From Cricetomys ansorgei (lineage: Eukaryota > Chordata > Mammalia > Rodentia > Nesomyidae), in assembly GCA_026225945.1 (NCBI GenBank), contig JAMJFZ010002894.1:1-64000 (forward strand): 64,000 bases of DNA, written 5' to 3'. The stretch's first letter is position 1. The number at the start of each line of letters is the position of its first letter. This document shows positions 35,546 to 46,312 of this stretch, piece by piece. The position numbers and the translations under genes are program-made. The notes beneath the pieces were generated by a model. It did no database searches. It was not told where the DNA came from and saw only the letters and a program-made list of their open reading frames with translations.

Positions 35546-36049
35546 TTAAGGAGGATGTGGAGTCTAGGAAAGAATCAAATGAAGTCATAGGAATTTAAAG
35601 AAAGTTACATTATGTTCTTACTAATTTATTGTTGCTAATCTAAGTGCCAGACCTTTATTTATTTATTTTTTTATTTTGACTAAGAAGCCTACCATACTTC
35701 TTGTGTGCTGTGAAATGTCCTTTCAGAGACAGGCTTTATCTTCTCCCGAAGTGCTCTATGCTTTCTTCTTGTTTCTGGATTCTTTTCACAAGTTTAATTC
35801 CATTTATCCTTGAATGGAGGAAGACCAGGGCAACTGACCCTTGGTACATGAAAACACACCTTCACATTCCTTCAGGATGCTGTTAGCTCTGTCCATTTAG
35901 CTCTCGCAATGGGATATGACTTGAAGGGTCTGTTTCTAGCGTCTTTCCGGCATGTAATAGTTGTTTTATGAATGTATGATTGGCTGATGTAGAAACTTCA
36001 GACTATCTGGGTTAGCATGCTGACCTGGCCAGTGACTTCCTATTAAAGC
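35546..36049. other. Single-copy DNA, no gene seen
   Basis: No gene or repeat recognised. Confidence 0.4.
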
Positions 36050-36230
36050 TGACAAGATCTACTTACTTTTTCGGTATTTCAGTTAACTTATCTATAAAAC
36101 TCAGCAAACGGTAACTTCACAAACTTGTGAAATTAAGTGAATTAAGTTAACAAAAGAGTTTAGACAGTGTCTGGCAGAAAGCTAAATACTCCATGCTAGC
36201 TGATGCCTTTGCTGTCATCATTCTGTTAGT
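36050..36230 (+). mobile_element. MIR SINE fragment
   Basis: MIR 3' half: 'tttcagttaacttatctata', 'gtgaaattaagtgaattaag', 'agacagtgtctggcagaaag', and 'gctagctgatgcctttgctg'. Diverged but in the correct order. Confidence 0.75.
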
Positions 36231-36315
36231 GAACCCCTCTGCTACCCAATCTGGCTGATGCCTTTGATTTGTCCACAGATTCATCTTCTTACAGCAGAGC
36301 TTCCGCTGTATTATT

Positions 36316-36671
36316 TGTGGTGGTTTAAAGGAGAAATGACCCCGATAGACAGGCTCACATATGTGAACGATTGGATCTCAGCTGGGGGCACTGTTTTGGG
36401 AGGTTATGGAACCTCTGGGAGATGTAATTTTGCTGGAGGAAGTCCTTGCTGAGGGTGGTCTTCAGGAGTTGACAGCTTCACTCCACTTCTAGTCGGCTTT
36501 CTCGACTTCCTGTGGGGAAATGTGCTCAGTTTGCTTCCTGCCATGCTGTCCTGCCTTCCTTTTCATTACGAATTTGCCTCTGGAGCCATAGGTAAAAAAT
36601 AAACCCTTTCTTCTATAAGTTTCTTTTTGGTGATGATATTTTCTCACAGCAACAAAAAAGTGTCAGGCACA
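36316..36671 (+). mobile_element. MaLR (MT-like) solo LTR with 5-bp target duplication
   Basis: A 356-bp LTR beginning 'tgtggtggtttaaaggag' and ending at 'tgtcaggcaca', so it has TG...CA ends. The pentamer 'ttatt' stands on both sides (36311-36315 and 36672-36676), the duplication length expected for this retroelement class. Internal landmarks are 'gggggcactgttttgggagg', 'aaaaataaaccctttcttct' and 'gatgatattttctcacagca'. No internal sequence remains, which points to LTR-LTR recombination. Confidence 0.93.
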
Positions 36672-36708
36672 TTATTCAAATGCACAGAAACCTTTCAGGT
36701 ACTCATTT

Positions 36709-36733
36709 AAAAAACAAACAAACAAACAAACAA
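36709..36733 (+). repeat. (AAAC)n short microsatellite
   Basis: About six AAAC units between the solo LTR and the Tigger-like element. Confidence 0.9.
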
Positions 36734-36773
36734 CATTAAGGGCAAACTTCTCAGATATTCAGGGAATTCTAGG

Positions 36774-37005
36774 ACAGGTTGAGCATCTGAAATCTTACTC
36801 CCAAATTTTCTAAAATCCGAAGAGTCTTTTAGCATAACCATGCTGCCACAAGTGCAAACTCCGTGTGATGAGTTACACTTAAAATGCACCTAAAATCAGA
36901 GTAAACAAAAACATAATCTCTTTTAGCCTATGTGCTTATGGTATATATGAAGCATAAACGATTTTTGATTTAGACTGGCATCCTACCCTCAAGATACCGC
37001 ACACA
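36774..37005. mobile_element. Tigger-like non-autonomous DNA transposon
   Basis: Starts with the terminal sequence 'acaggttgagcatctgaaat', continues with 'ctaaaatccgaagagtcttt', 'ctgccacaagtgcaaactcc', 'agcctatgtgcttatggtat' and 'atatgaagcataaacgattt'. This order matches a widespread mammalian element known from 'caggttgagtatccctt' ends. I recall it as a mariner/Tigger-type element but the name should be confirmed. The right terminal repeat is lost. Confidence 0.72.
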
Positions 37006-37997
37006 GATTATGGGATGGAATCCTCACACTGTGGTCCTTTATTGCCCATTTTGTGGGTTTTTTTTTTTTATTGTTTCATGAATTTGTTCTGCCCAGAGTC
37101 CTCCTTATTGCTATGAACACTATGTCTTTCCTTATTTATAAATCCACGCCATCCCGTCTTAACCCTACCTTTTCCAGGATGCCAATCACAATCTCACCTT
37201 CTAATTATCATGCGATCTCCTGACCTTTCAAATACCACTGTGGCTGCTAGGGGCTGTAACGTCGGAGTCCTAAAAAAATAATTGCAGTGCTCTGTGTACT
37301 AGATACAGTGACTCTCTTCCTCTGAGCCCAAGCTTTTCACAGGTGGGAATTCAAGCTGATTTACACACGTGTTTCCCAAAGTCACAGCAACACATCTTTT
37401 ATGTAGTGAGAACTGAACAATTTGTTATTGATCTGACTTCAGCTAAGATACGGAAGCTCTGATTAAGGAGAATAGCACATAGCCAAATTTCCTGTCCATA
37501 CTTTTACAGCACGATACAGGACAGTTTTCTTAACTGGTTAAGAAACAATGTTTTTAAATATTTCAACCAAAAATTCAGATAGACCTATTTCCTCACAATA
37601 TATTAAAACGCACTGGACATCAACAAATACAACAACATTTTTTTGTTCTACAAAGAGAGATGTTGATATTAATAATTTATCATTACTTCAAGGATCAATA
37701 TACAATCAATGTCTGTAGACTTGGTATCAAGAATTCAAAGGAAACAAGAACTCTAAGAAGCCCGTGAGTATTTAAGTTGGAAGACATGGCCGAAAGTTTT
37801 GTCTCCATGCTGTAAATCCATCAGCAAACACTTATTATACCACTGCATGATGTAAAATGTAAGGAAAGGCTTAAATACCAAAGGATAGGTAACAGAGCTG
37901 GTAAGCTGGAGGTGACGTTTCCCATGCAAGGGCAGCAGTACTTAGGACTGGAGTTGAGTTGTGGCATAAGGAGTAGGAAGGGAGGGAGAGGTACGGG
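37006..37997. other. Single-copy DNA, no gene seen
   Basis: No gene. The part at 37030-37265 has an LTR-like flavour but matches nothing I can name. Confidence 0.35.
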
Positions 37998-38192
37998 CAG
38001 TGGTTCTCAAGACCTTCGCAATGCTGTGACCCTTTAATAAACTTCCTCATGGTGTGGAGATCCCAAACCATAAAATCATGCTTGTTTCTGCTTCATAATT
38101 GTAAATTTTCTATTGAGCAGCATCTCAGTTCTGAAAGACTATCAAGAATATGTGTTTTCCGTAGGTCGTGATTCACAAGTTGAGAAAAATAT
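37998..38192. mobile_element. URR1 hAT-Charlie DNA transposon
   Basis: Left end 'cagtggttctcaagaccttc', then 'gctgtgaccctttaataaac', 'ccaaaccataaaatcatg' and 'cttcataattgtaaattt'. The right end is a weak terminal repeat 'cacaagttgagaaaaat'. Same orientation as the copy at 2926. The centre is more diverged than in the other two copies. Confidence 0.82.
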
Positions 38193-39054
38193 TAGGGTCG
38201 TAGGGACGTCTGGAGCAAGAATGGAGAGAAAAAAGTAATGCAACCCACGGAAAATAGTTCCTGTGTGAACACCCACAGCAGACATTCATGGTGCTCTACA
38301 TTATTCTGCCTTTAACTATTTTGCTTGATGCCTTCAGAGAACCTGTGATGTTCATCAACGAGGAGTAACTTCTGATCCACCAAGCAGAGAAGTCTGCACG
38401 CGATCCCTAGTTCCCTGAGGGAGCTGAGTCAGGTTGGCACCACATTCGTCTGAATGGCCAGCTCTGTAAACGATTTCAATTCCTATAAGCTGCGTTTCCC
38501 ATCCATGCCTATCTTCTACATTTGCAGTGGGAATAAAAAGATACAAAGTGTTTAGAATAACTAGCATGTGATTAAAAAAAAAAAAACTTAAATAAAATTT
38601 TTGCCCAACAATAACTGCTTCAACACCAGAGCTGCTCCAGGGAGCCCGGGACTTGAAATTAGAGGTCAGGGTGTATGTTCTGCCAGCACATGCATTTTAT
38701 TTACTTGACAACCACAGATGTAAAGTCAACGTACAGTGTAATCCTAAAGAAATGGATTCTTTTGATACCCAGTTTGCCCAGCTACGGTCACTTCTCAGCA
38801 GAAGTCTGTGAAGGATTTCTTCTCATTTCTTTGTCGGAACACAAGCGTTCTGTTTCTGGAATGCTGGACTCTTCACAGTATAAAGGTATCCACAGACTGT
38901 ATCTTCATCTGCATTCCTAAACCAAGAGATTCACTGTCTATCTCATGACAAGTAAGGTTTACTTGAGTCTACTAAGTGATTATCTTATTAGAAGCAATTA
39001 AAAATTTTGGCGATCTTGACAATTCTTTAAACAATTTAAAGTTATTATTTAAAC
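38193..39054. other. Single-copy DNA, no gene seen
   Basis: No gene. A run of twelve A's lies at about 38575-38586. Confidence 0.4.
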
Positions 39055-39195
39055 AATTTTTTGAGAATATTTTTACATGTGTATCATATTCATATCATCT
39101 TTGATCATCCCTCTTCCCTCAAACTCTTCTTATGCCTTCCTTAGTCCCTCTTGGATTCATAACTTTAAAAAATTGTTGTTATACATGTACATACA

Positions 39196-39241
<46 letters not shown>

Positions 39242-39530
39242 CACTGAGCCCGTTTATTGTATGTATATGTGTTACAGAATGATGATGGGGAAATGAATAG
39301 ACTATGAGGGGGCTTCACCATAGAAAATGATTCTCCTCTCATCAGCCATTAATTGCCTGTAGCTCTTCATCTAGATGTGGGGCTCTGTGAGGTTTCCTCT
39401 CTCAGTGTTGGCATGCCATCATTATCCACGTCTTGTTTAGGTGGCTAATTGTGAGATCTCATAGGTGCAGCTTCCTTGACATATAGAGAAGACCCTGTCT
39501 CACAGCAGTGGATGTCCTGGTAGCAGAGAA
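39055..39530 (-). mobile_element. Rodent L1 3'UTR, 3' segment of a twin-primed insertion
   Basis: The complement of the rodent L1 3' end lies here: 'cctcttccctcaaactcttc' near the 3' terminus, 'ctctcatcagccattaattg', 'cctgtagctcttcatctaga', 'tgtttaggtggctaattgtg', 'gtgcagcttccttgacatat' and 'ctgtctcacagcagtggat'. A (CA)n sits in the variable part. It meets an oppositely oriented upstream part of the same 3'UTR at about 39535. Confidence 0.85.
39196..39241 (+). repeat. (CA)n microsatellite within the L1 3'UTR
   Basis: About 22 CA units. The normal rodent L1 3'UTR has a TA/CA-rich stretch at this place, so the repeat probably expanded from it. Confidence 0.95.
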
Positions 39531-39534
39531 TTCA

Positions 39535-39875
39535 TTCCTGGTAGTATAAACCAAGCTAAACCCACGGCTGGTGAGGTAATGGGCCTTAGAAGGGAACTGC
39601 CATCTTCAAAGACTAGTATAATTGCTAATTCTAACTCTATTCTAAAACCTTACCCTTATATCCCAGATAACCGTAGCTCTCACCTCATCAAAGAGGCTTC
39701 TCTCTACAGTGGGTAGATACTTACAGAAATCCACATCTGGTCCCAATGATGAGAACAACAGATTGTAGAGACCATAACCACAGCTGACACATTTACAATG
39801 CAACTCCTACATCGAAGGCTCGGGGGACATCAGGGAAAACGGGAGCAGAAAGATTATATGAACTTGGTGATTCTG
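39535..39875 (+). mobile_element. Rodent L1 3'UTR, inverted 5' segment
   Basis: Plus-strand L1 3'UTR landmarks in forward order: 'ataaaccaagctaaacccac', 'atcccagataaccgtagctc', 'tcatcaaagaggcttctctc', 'acatttacaatgcaactcct' and 'gggagcagaaagattatatg'. In an intact L1 this segment lies directly upstream of the neighbouring piece but in the same orientation. Here it is flipped. Confidence 0.83.
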
Positions 39876-41777
39876 AAGATTGCATTCATGGAGAAAAACA
39901 CGGAAGCAAGCTTACTCATTCTTCTGAATGAGGGTGTCTCAATGTTCCAATCAATGGCAATTAAGAACAGAGGTGCAGAGAGAGAGGATAATTGGAGGAG
40001 CCACAGATGTTGATGGATCACCTTAAATCAGCTGCTCTAAAACTACAAGAAGCTGGTCTGCTAAGATGCTCAGTTGAGGAGGGCAGCTTCCTATTTCCAC
40101 GAAGGCGCCATCCATTTTGTCACGCGTCAAACCCGACAGCTTCATGGTCCTGCCTGCATTTGGTGTCTCTGATTCTGGAGTCACCCCCGGGTTCCTTGCT
40201 GGTGAGGCTGTGTTTCAGGTGCAGGCTTCATAGCTTCTTCTCTGCCAGTCTGTTCTCATCTCAATTCTCTTTTGAAGAACATTAATTGAATTTTAATTGA
40301 ACAAAGTTAAAATTAAATATTACCAGTATGAAAACTATAGAACAAATGCAGTAAGCAAAAGTCTCCCTTGCCAACTGCATTTCTTTCTTTCCTCATTTTG
40401 GAATTATTTATATGCTTTGCTAAAATTTGTTGTTAGGTCATTTGTTCCCTTATTTGCTACATACTACTTGCGTGGAAAATTATCATTTGGGACCAGTATA
40501 TCTACTACCTTACCACTGGGGAACGGTACCGAATTAATTACTTCTTTCACGGCTTTGACCAAATTCCTGACAAATCAGCTTAACTGAGGAAGTAGTCATT
40601 CTGTTCCCTGGCTTGGGGATACTTCTATCATGGTAGGGGAGGCATGGAGACAGTTAATTCCGTGGAAAGGGGACATGCAGCTGGGACTCCTCTCTTAATA
40701 GACCAGGAAGCAGAGAAAGGGAATGTTTGTGTTCAGATGGCTTTCTTATTTCCTTCTTTGTATTCAGTTCAGGACCCCAGCTCACGAGTCAGTGCCACCC
40801 ACATTTAGGACCAGGTCTTCATCCCCCTGTTAATGCTCTGTGGAAATGTCTTCACATCTGAAGGGGTACCTCAGTATTATGCATGCACTTGAATGTCTTT
40901 AATTTTAGACAGATCAAGTAGTCTTAATCTAAATTCCTACCTGCTCCAATTCAAAAGCATTTGAGCCCTGACTTGGTGTTACAAATAGAAGTTCTCCACC
41001 TCTCACCACATGAAAGGTCACAGATAAGGTGCTTGTGCACAATTTAAATTATGAATGAAGTCAGCTAGGCTATGTGTATAACATGCATATGAAACATAAA
41101 TGAGTTCTGTGCCCTAGAACTTCCATCTCATCCCTGGGACTTAGTAGGTATTTATAAACATCCAGAAATTCAACCAATACCTAAACCTCAAAGTACTTCT
41201 GGTCCAACATATTGTAAAGCTTACTCAGCCTGTACTTTATATCAGAGAGAACTCATTATGGAGTACCATGTGTCTTCTTTTTAGGTATACAGTACACACG
41301 AATATACAATTTTCATGTTAATAAATACCTAAGTATCTGACACTCATCTAACAATATTTCCTTTGGAGCATCTTTATGACCTTTCCCAACTGTGTACTAT
41401 TGGTTTATGCATTTTTGTTCCTGTGTGTGAATATAGCTGATAAGTTTTGCTCTTCTGAATTTGTGCTTTCCTGTTTTGTTTTGTTCTATTATCACTGTGT
41501 GGCTATAAGCTTTCCTGTAGGTCTCCTGGCATACTCCGCATGCATGTCAATAGAGAGTCCTCAGCCCCCAAACACTGAGACCAGTGGTATTAAGCAGAGA
41601 CTGCCAGCTGTCCACCAAAACCCATTTCCCCTTCCTCACATGTAGATCTGCAACTACATCATGCTTTCTAGGCTTATTTTCAGTTGGATGCAGCATTGAG
41701 ATCAAGTCCTTACCAATGGCCTCTACCAGCCACCTGCCTCCTGGAGTCAAAGCTTTAAGGCCCAGGCACCTCAAATG
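39876..41777. other. Single-copy DNA, no gene seen
   Basis: About 1.9 kb with no confidently recognised repeat. The 96-98-codon frames at 39992-40285 and 40297-40587 lack family resemblance. Confidence 0.4.
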
Positions 41778-41908
41778 CCCATCTCTCTCCCACAGCCAAA
41801 ACCAAGATGTGGTAGTGAGCGCCCATCTCTCTCCCACAGCCAAAACCAGATGTGGTGGTGAGCACCCATCTCTCTCTGACAGCCAAAACCCAGATGTGGC
41901 GGTGAGGA
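41778..41908 (+). repeat. Three-copy minisatellite, 43-44-bp unit
   Basis: Units at 41778-41821, 41822-41864 and 41865-41908 each begin 'cccatctctctc' and contain 'acagccaaaacc' and 'gatgtgg'. A 150-codon minus-strand frame and a 119-codon plus-strand frame run across it; both look like by-products of the in-phase repeat. Confidence 0.95.
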
Positions 41909-42740
41909 TCTGGCAATCTATGAGGATCAAAGCCACTGACTGATACAGACTGAAATTCAGACCTGGGATGTAAGAGAGAAACAAACCTCTCCCCTTCAAG
42001 CTATTTTATTGCAAGTGTTGCTATGGTAGCCTGTGCTCACCACACATGTCAAGATTCTCTGAAGGGTGGTATGTTCCCATTCAAAGTCTTTGAACCGAGT
42101 GGCACTTCTACCAGTGTTTATGTCAGCTCCTGCTTTAGTGCCAGGCATTGCAGTGAGATTTACCAGGCTGTCTGTCTCTCCATCATGCCTTACCCTTTCT
42201 CTCAGGAGGAGAACAGTCTTCTTTATTGAGAATCTTAATTTCTGTGCCACGTATTTGGGATCAATAGAACCACTCTCTGCTTCCTTCTAGGGAAAGAGCT
42301 CTACAAATTGTCCTGCTATATAGGAGTCATGTCCAAACTTCTCCTCACTGTACCTTTGGCCTAGCGCCTATATAGACATTTCATGGAAAAAGGAAGGGGT
42401 CCAGGCTGCATCTACTGTAGTGACAGCATGACCTCATGAAATCCTGTGTCAGTCCTTACTATCTCATGACACACTTGGTGGGAGCAGGTGGAGACCGGTG
42501 GAAGGGAAACATTCAGAACACCTAAGAGTGACTTGGATATTTTGATACCTGGTGTAGGAAGTGTCTCCATAGTCTCTGTTCCCCTTTCTTCTTCCACTAA
42601 ATATCACGGCTCTTCCTGCACACACATCAGGTAATTTTTAAGTAAAGTTTTGTAGCTAATATGTACCCCTTCTGGCTCTTAAGAGTGGATCATATTAAGT
42701 TTGTAGAATATCTTTAGAACTGGTGTACTTAAAACAGAGT
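41909..42740. other. Single-copy DNA, no gene seen
   Basis: No gene or repeat recognised. Confidence 0.4.
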
Positions 42741-42918
42741 TAGAGCCGGGCGGTGGTGGTATATGTCTTTAATCCCAGCACTCAGGAGGCAGAGGCAGGC
42801 AGATCTCTGTGAGTTCAAGGCCAGCCTGGACTACAGAGTGAATTCCGGGACAGCCAGAGTTACAACAGAGAAATCCTGTCTTGAAAAACCAAACCAAACC
42901 AAACCACCAAACAAACAA
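42741..42918 (+). mobile_element. Full-length B1 SINE with target-site duplication
   Basis: The best-preserved SINE in the window. Starts 'gccgggcggtggtggtatat', passes 'tttaatcccagcactcagga', 'tctctgtgagttcaaggcca' and 'gaattccgggacagccagag', and ends in an (AAACC)n/(AAAC)n tail. The decamer 'aaaacagagt' flanks it (42731-42740 and 42919-42928). Pol III A and B boxes are in place at the 7SL-like 5' end. Confidence 0.97.
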
Positions 42919-42930
42919 AAAACAGAGTAA

Positions 42931-43795
42931 AGACTTTGTTGATGTCTGGAAGTTCAAGAGATGGGAAGCTGAGTTTGTGCATCTTTTTTTGAGGTGGTTT
43001 ATGATACTAATTAATCATCATGGCAAAATCATGTTTGTTTGTTAATTGATTTTATCCCTGGGCCACTTGATGAAATATTTATCAATTTAACAGTTTGCTG
43101 CTCACCTTTGATTCCACATAGATGATGTACCTTGAATAATAAGATTTTGCTCTTTTCCATCACAACACATTTTAGATTTAATTTCATTGGTAGAGCCTAT
43201 ATAGTGTTGAAAACAGCTGACATAGCATATATCCAAAGCCTGTTCTTGTAGTGACATCTCCTCAACATCTTACCAGCAACTATGTTGCCTGTTATAACAG
43301 CAGGCTGCAGGAATCATTCTTCTGTTATTTGCTGCAGCTTTGAAAATCTATAATGAGTTTATTATCTTATTAACATTTTTTTTTCCAAATAAAATCATAC
43401 AATTTCTTCTGCTCTAAGATGGATAGTGGATATAATAGATATTTTCTATTGAGCTGGTTTACATGATTAAAACCATGTTTATTCCCCATGTTTAGTTCTT
43501 CAGAGTTATTCTGTATCTTAATAATTATTTAGGAATTTTATGCCCATGTTTATAAGCAAGCTTGACTTACCATCTTCTTTCTCTCATTTAATTGAGTATC
43601 AGAGCTTTATAGCATTTCATAATTAGCCGGATATCTCTTTTCTAAAATGTGGATGTGCTGTTTAGAGTTAAAAGTTATGTTATTTAAATGTCCATTGGAA
43701 ATCACATATTTTATGCATATCTTATGCCTATTTTAGGGATAGATTCTGTACTATATAATTTCTATAATTATTTTCTTTTAAATGTCTTTTTCCTG
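42931..43795. other. AT-rich single-copy DNA, no gene seen
   Basis: No gene or repeat recognised. Confidence 0.4.
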
Positions 43796-43928
43796 GCTGA
43801 GCATGGTGGATAGAGGACACCCTTACACCGGTACTCCGGAGGATCTCTGAGACTTGGAAGTCAGCCTTGCCTTTATACTAAATTACACGTTAGTCAGGGC
43901 TACATAGCAAGACCTTGTCTCGAAAAAA
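43796..43928 (+). mobile_element. Old B1 SINE
   Basis: 'tggctgagcatggtggatag' at the head, 'ccggtactccggaggatctc' in the middle, and 'cagggctacatagcaagacc' with 'ttgtctcgaaaaaag' at the tail. Highly diverged but the order is intact. Confidence 0.72.
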
Positions 43929-43987
43929 GTATCTTCCTTAGCTGATTTAGCATTGTATCTATTTTTGAAAGTGAATGCATGCACACA

Positions 43988-44112
43988 GAGCACCTGAATG
44001 TGTTCTGGGTACCCCTGAGCCATGAGCCCCTTATGTATAGTATCCGAATGTGTGCAGGGTACCCATGCCGTGAGCCCCTTACGTAGAGCACCTGAATATG
44101 TGCAGAGTACAC
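43988..44112 (+). repeat. Three-copy minisatellite, about 46-52-bp unit
   Basis: Copies at 43988-44039, 44040-44085 and 44086-44112 (partial) share 'cctgaatgtgt', 'gggtaccc' and 'tgagcccctta'. On the minus strand the repeats give a repetitive short peptide with no significance. Confidence 0.9.
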
Positions 44113-44344
44113 CACCACCAGGCTCATTGTTTGCTTGCCGGGAGTCTTTCCCTTTGATCAGCCTTGCTAAGAATCTGTGTATTTCAAGGATCTCTTTAAG
44201 GATCCAGGATTTAATCCATTGTTATTTCTTTAGTATTGTTTATTTTCCCACTTTGATTACTTATGTCTCACACACTTTTGAAATATTAAAATACACTAGT
44301 ATTTATCTGACATTATTATTCTAATACATTCTATTTTAAGATTG

Positions 44345-44360
44345 CATATATATGGATATA

Positions 44361-44394
<34 letters not shown>

Positions 44395-44399
44395 CATAC

Positions 44400-44432
<33 letters not shown>

Positions 44433-44434
44433 CC
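44345..44434. repeat. (TA)n(TG)n(TA)n compound microsatellite
   Basis: AT units flank a central GT run of about 12 units. Alternating purine-pyrimidine throughout, so Z-DNA or cruciform-prone. Confidence 0.95.
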
Positions 44435-45578
44435 ATACCCTCTTGCTCGCTTCCCCCTGACTAATAATATACACTAGATAACATTATGAGACCTTAGTCT
44501 TGGCAACTCAGCCAGTGTTCTTCAGATAAAGGAGCAGCAAGTGTCTTTCTGTGGTTCTCACAACAGTTCTGTCATTATTCCAATCCTGTTTGGTTTGTCT
44601 GACATTGCTCCAGCCTCCACGGTAACTCCCCACAGAAAGAACCATGGCAACGCTAAAATAGCTACAGGAGCAACGTTTGCAGTGGTGAGCATGCATTTGG
44701 TAAGTTTACAATGTCCACATGCTTCAAAGCATTACACCGTTTCCCATAATACCTTCAATAACTATAATCAAGCAAAAATAAGACTTAGAAAAGGAACAGC
44801 CAATAACAGCAGAAGCAATGGAAATTCCTGGAACTTGGAAACTTTGAGTGAGCAAGGACTGAAATGCATACATTCAATCACATGTGTGTCTGAGCACACA
44901 TGTGCGCACACACACACACACACACACACACATGCACTCTTCCTGGGGCTAAGTGCTGTGACTCTAAAACAACATGCTCATGCAAAAGGTACCTATATAC
45001 AATGTCTGGGTACATGCATGGTACATGACCCACAAAAGCTTAGTCTAACTAAGGAGTGCACTAAGTGTTCTCAAAGAGTCAAGGCATCTGGTAACAGATG
45101 GATGCTCAGTAGGGACCATTCATCTCCAGGGACCCAGGAGTGGGTGAAGCAAAGCACAGACTCAGAAAGAGCCATCAGGCACCCAGCCTCAGCTCATGAT
45201 CTGGTGTGATGAACCTTTCATCAGCTCTGATACAACACAGGGAGGCAAACAAGGGAGGACCCAGTGTCATGTGTATTTGTGGATTTAGAAATAATTTCTT
45301 GGGGGAAAAGAGTACCAATAAAGCTCAAAAAAACCATGATGTGAAAAACTGTTTTGAATTTAGAAACGCCATTTTCAATAAATCTTTAAATTTGGTCTAC
45401 ATCTCAAATTTTCAAGTATTTTTGGTGCTTTTAGCAATGTTTTCTAGAGATATATACAAATTTATCCCTGATTTCATGAGTGAAATTTAGCCATTTATTC
45501 TAGCCTTTGAGCTTTTGCATAAACCCAAAGAAACACATACATAATAAAAATACATTATTATTTAAAATATGTACAATT
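44435..45578. other. Single-copy DNA with a (CA)n, no gene accepted
   Basis: The longest open frame in the window (44541-45209, plus, 222 codons) lies here. It reads through a (CA)n at 44905-44931, has no recognisable domain, and its start has no supportive context. I treat it as chance. Confidence 0.45.
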
Positions 45579-45671
45579 TCTTTCCTTCCTTCCTTCCTTC
45601 CTTCCTTCCTTCCTTCCTTCCTTCCTTCCTTCCTTCCTTCCTTCCCTCCCTCCCTCCCTCCCTCCCTCCTT
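45579..45671 (+). repeat. (TTCC)n(TCCC)n microsatellite
   Basis: About 15 TTCC units and 7 CTCC units. It precedes a reversed B2 head, so it marks that SINE's tail side. Confidence 0.96.
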
Positions 45672-45673
45672 TC

Positions 45674-45748
45674 TTTTAAAATGGGTGCTGGGAATTGAAC
45701 TTGGGTTCTCTGGAAAAGCTTAACTGCTGGGACATCTCTCCAGCCCCC
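45674..45748 (-). mobile_element. B2 SINE, 5' part
   Basis: On the plus strand: 'gggtgctgggaattgaactt', 'gggttctctggaaaagctta' and 'gctgggacatctctccagcc', the complement of the tRNA-like B2 head. The 3' half is replaced by the preceding tetranucleotide repeat. Confidence 0.83.
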
Positions 45749-45824
45749 TATTTCTAAATATTTATATTGCTTCTTTAGTCCTAAAATTCAAGATCTAGGG
45801 GAGTAATAGGAGCTATTTTTTTTC

Positions 45825-45962
45825 CCTCTCTCACAAGACAGGGTTTTTCAACATAGCCTTGGCTGTTCTAGAACTCACTCTGTAGATCAGGCTGGCCCTG
45901 AACTCAGATCTGCCTGCCTCTGCCTCTGTGCTGCATTAAAGGTGTGTGCCACAATGCCTGGC
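45825..45962 (-). mobile_element. B1 SINE
   Basis: Reversed B1: 'aagacagggtttttcaacat', 'tagaactcactctgtagatc', 'ctgcctgcctctgcctctgt', and 'gtgtgccacaatgcctggcc'. A small deletion lies before 'gctgcattaaaggtgtgtgc'. Confidence 0.92.
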
Positions 45963-45974
45963 CACAGACGCCAG

Positions 45975-46312
45975 GCTTAAGGCTTGGGTGTGAAATGTCC
46001 CCCAAAGACCTTTCACCGAAGGCCATCTGCAGCACTACTGTGAGGTGCTGGAACATTTAGGACCTAGGGTCTGGGACAAGGAGGGTCACTGATGCTCTCA
46101 CGGGAATACTGGGGCCCTGGCCTCCTCTCTGCACCATAAAGGAAACAACTAAACTGTACCCTCCTCCCCACTATCATTCCCGTCATGGTCCCCATACAAC
46201 GGAGGCAAGCACCACACTTCACCTCTGAAACAGTGAGCCAAATCTCTGTCTCTATCGCTCTCTAATTTGTTCATCTCAGGTATTTTGTCTGAGACGACAG
46301 AAAACTAACACA
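45975..46312 (+). mobile_element. MaLR (MT-like) LTR
   Basis: Starts near 'ttgggtgtgaaatgtccccc'; 'aggtgctggaacatttagga' marks the middle, 'ccgtcatggtccccatacaa' the 3' third, and 'gtattttgtctgagacgaca' then 'gaaaactaacaca' the end. The B1 directly upstream obscures its first bases. Confidence 0.72.

Noticed and set aside
37030..37265. Possible MLT-type LTR on the minus strand
   Set aside because: Some phrases feel LTR-like but I could not place two consecutive consensus blocks.
44541..45209. 222-codon plus-strand open frame, the longest in the window
   Set aside because: It reads through a (CA)n giving His/Thr repeats, shows no domain or signal, and has no promoter, splice or homology support.
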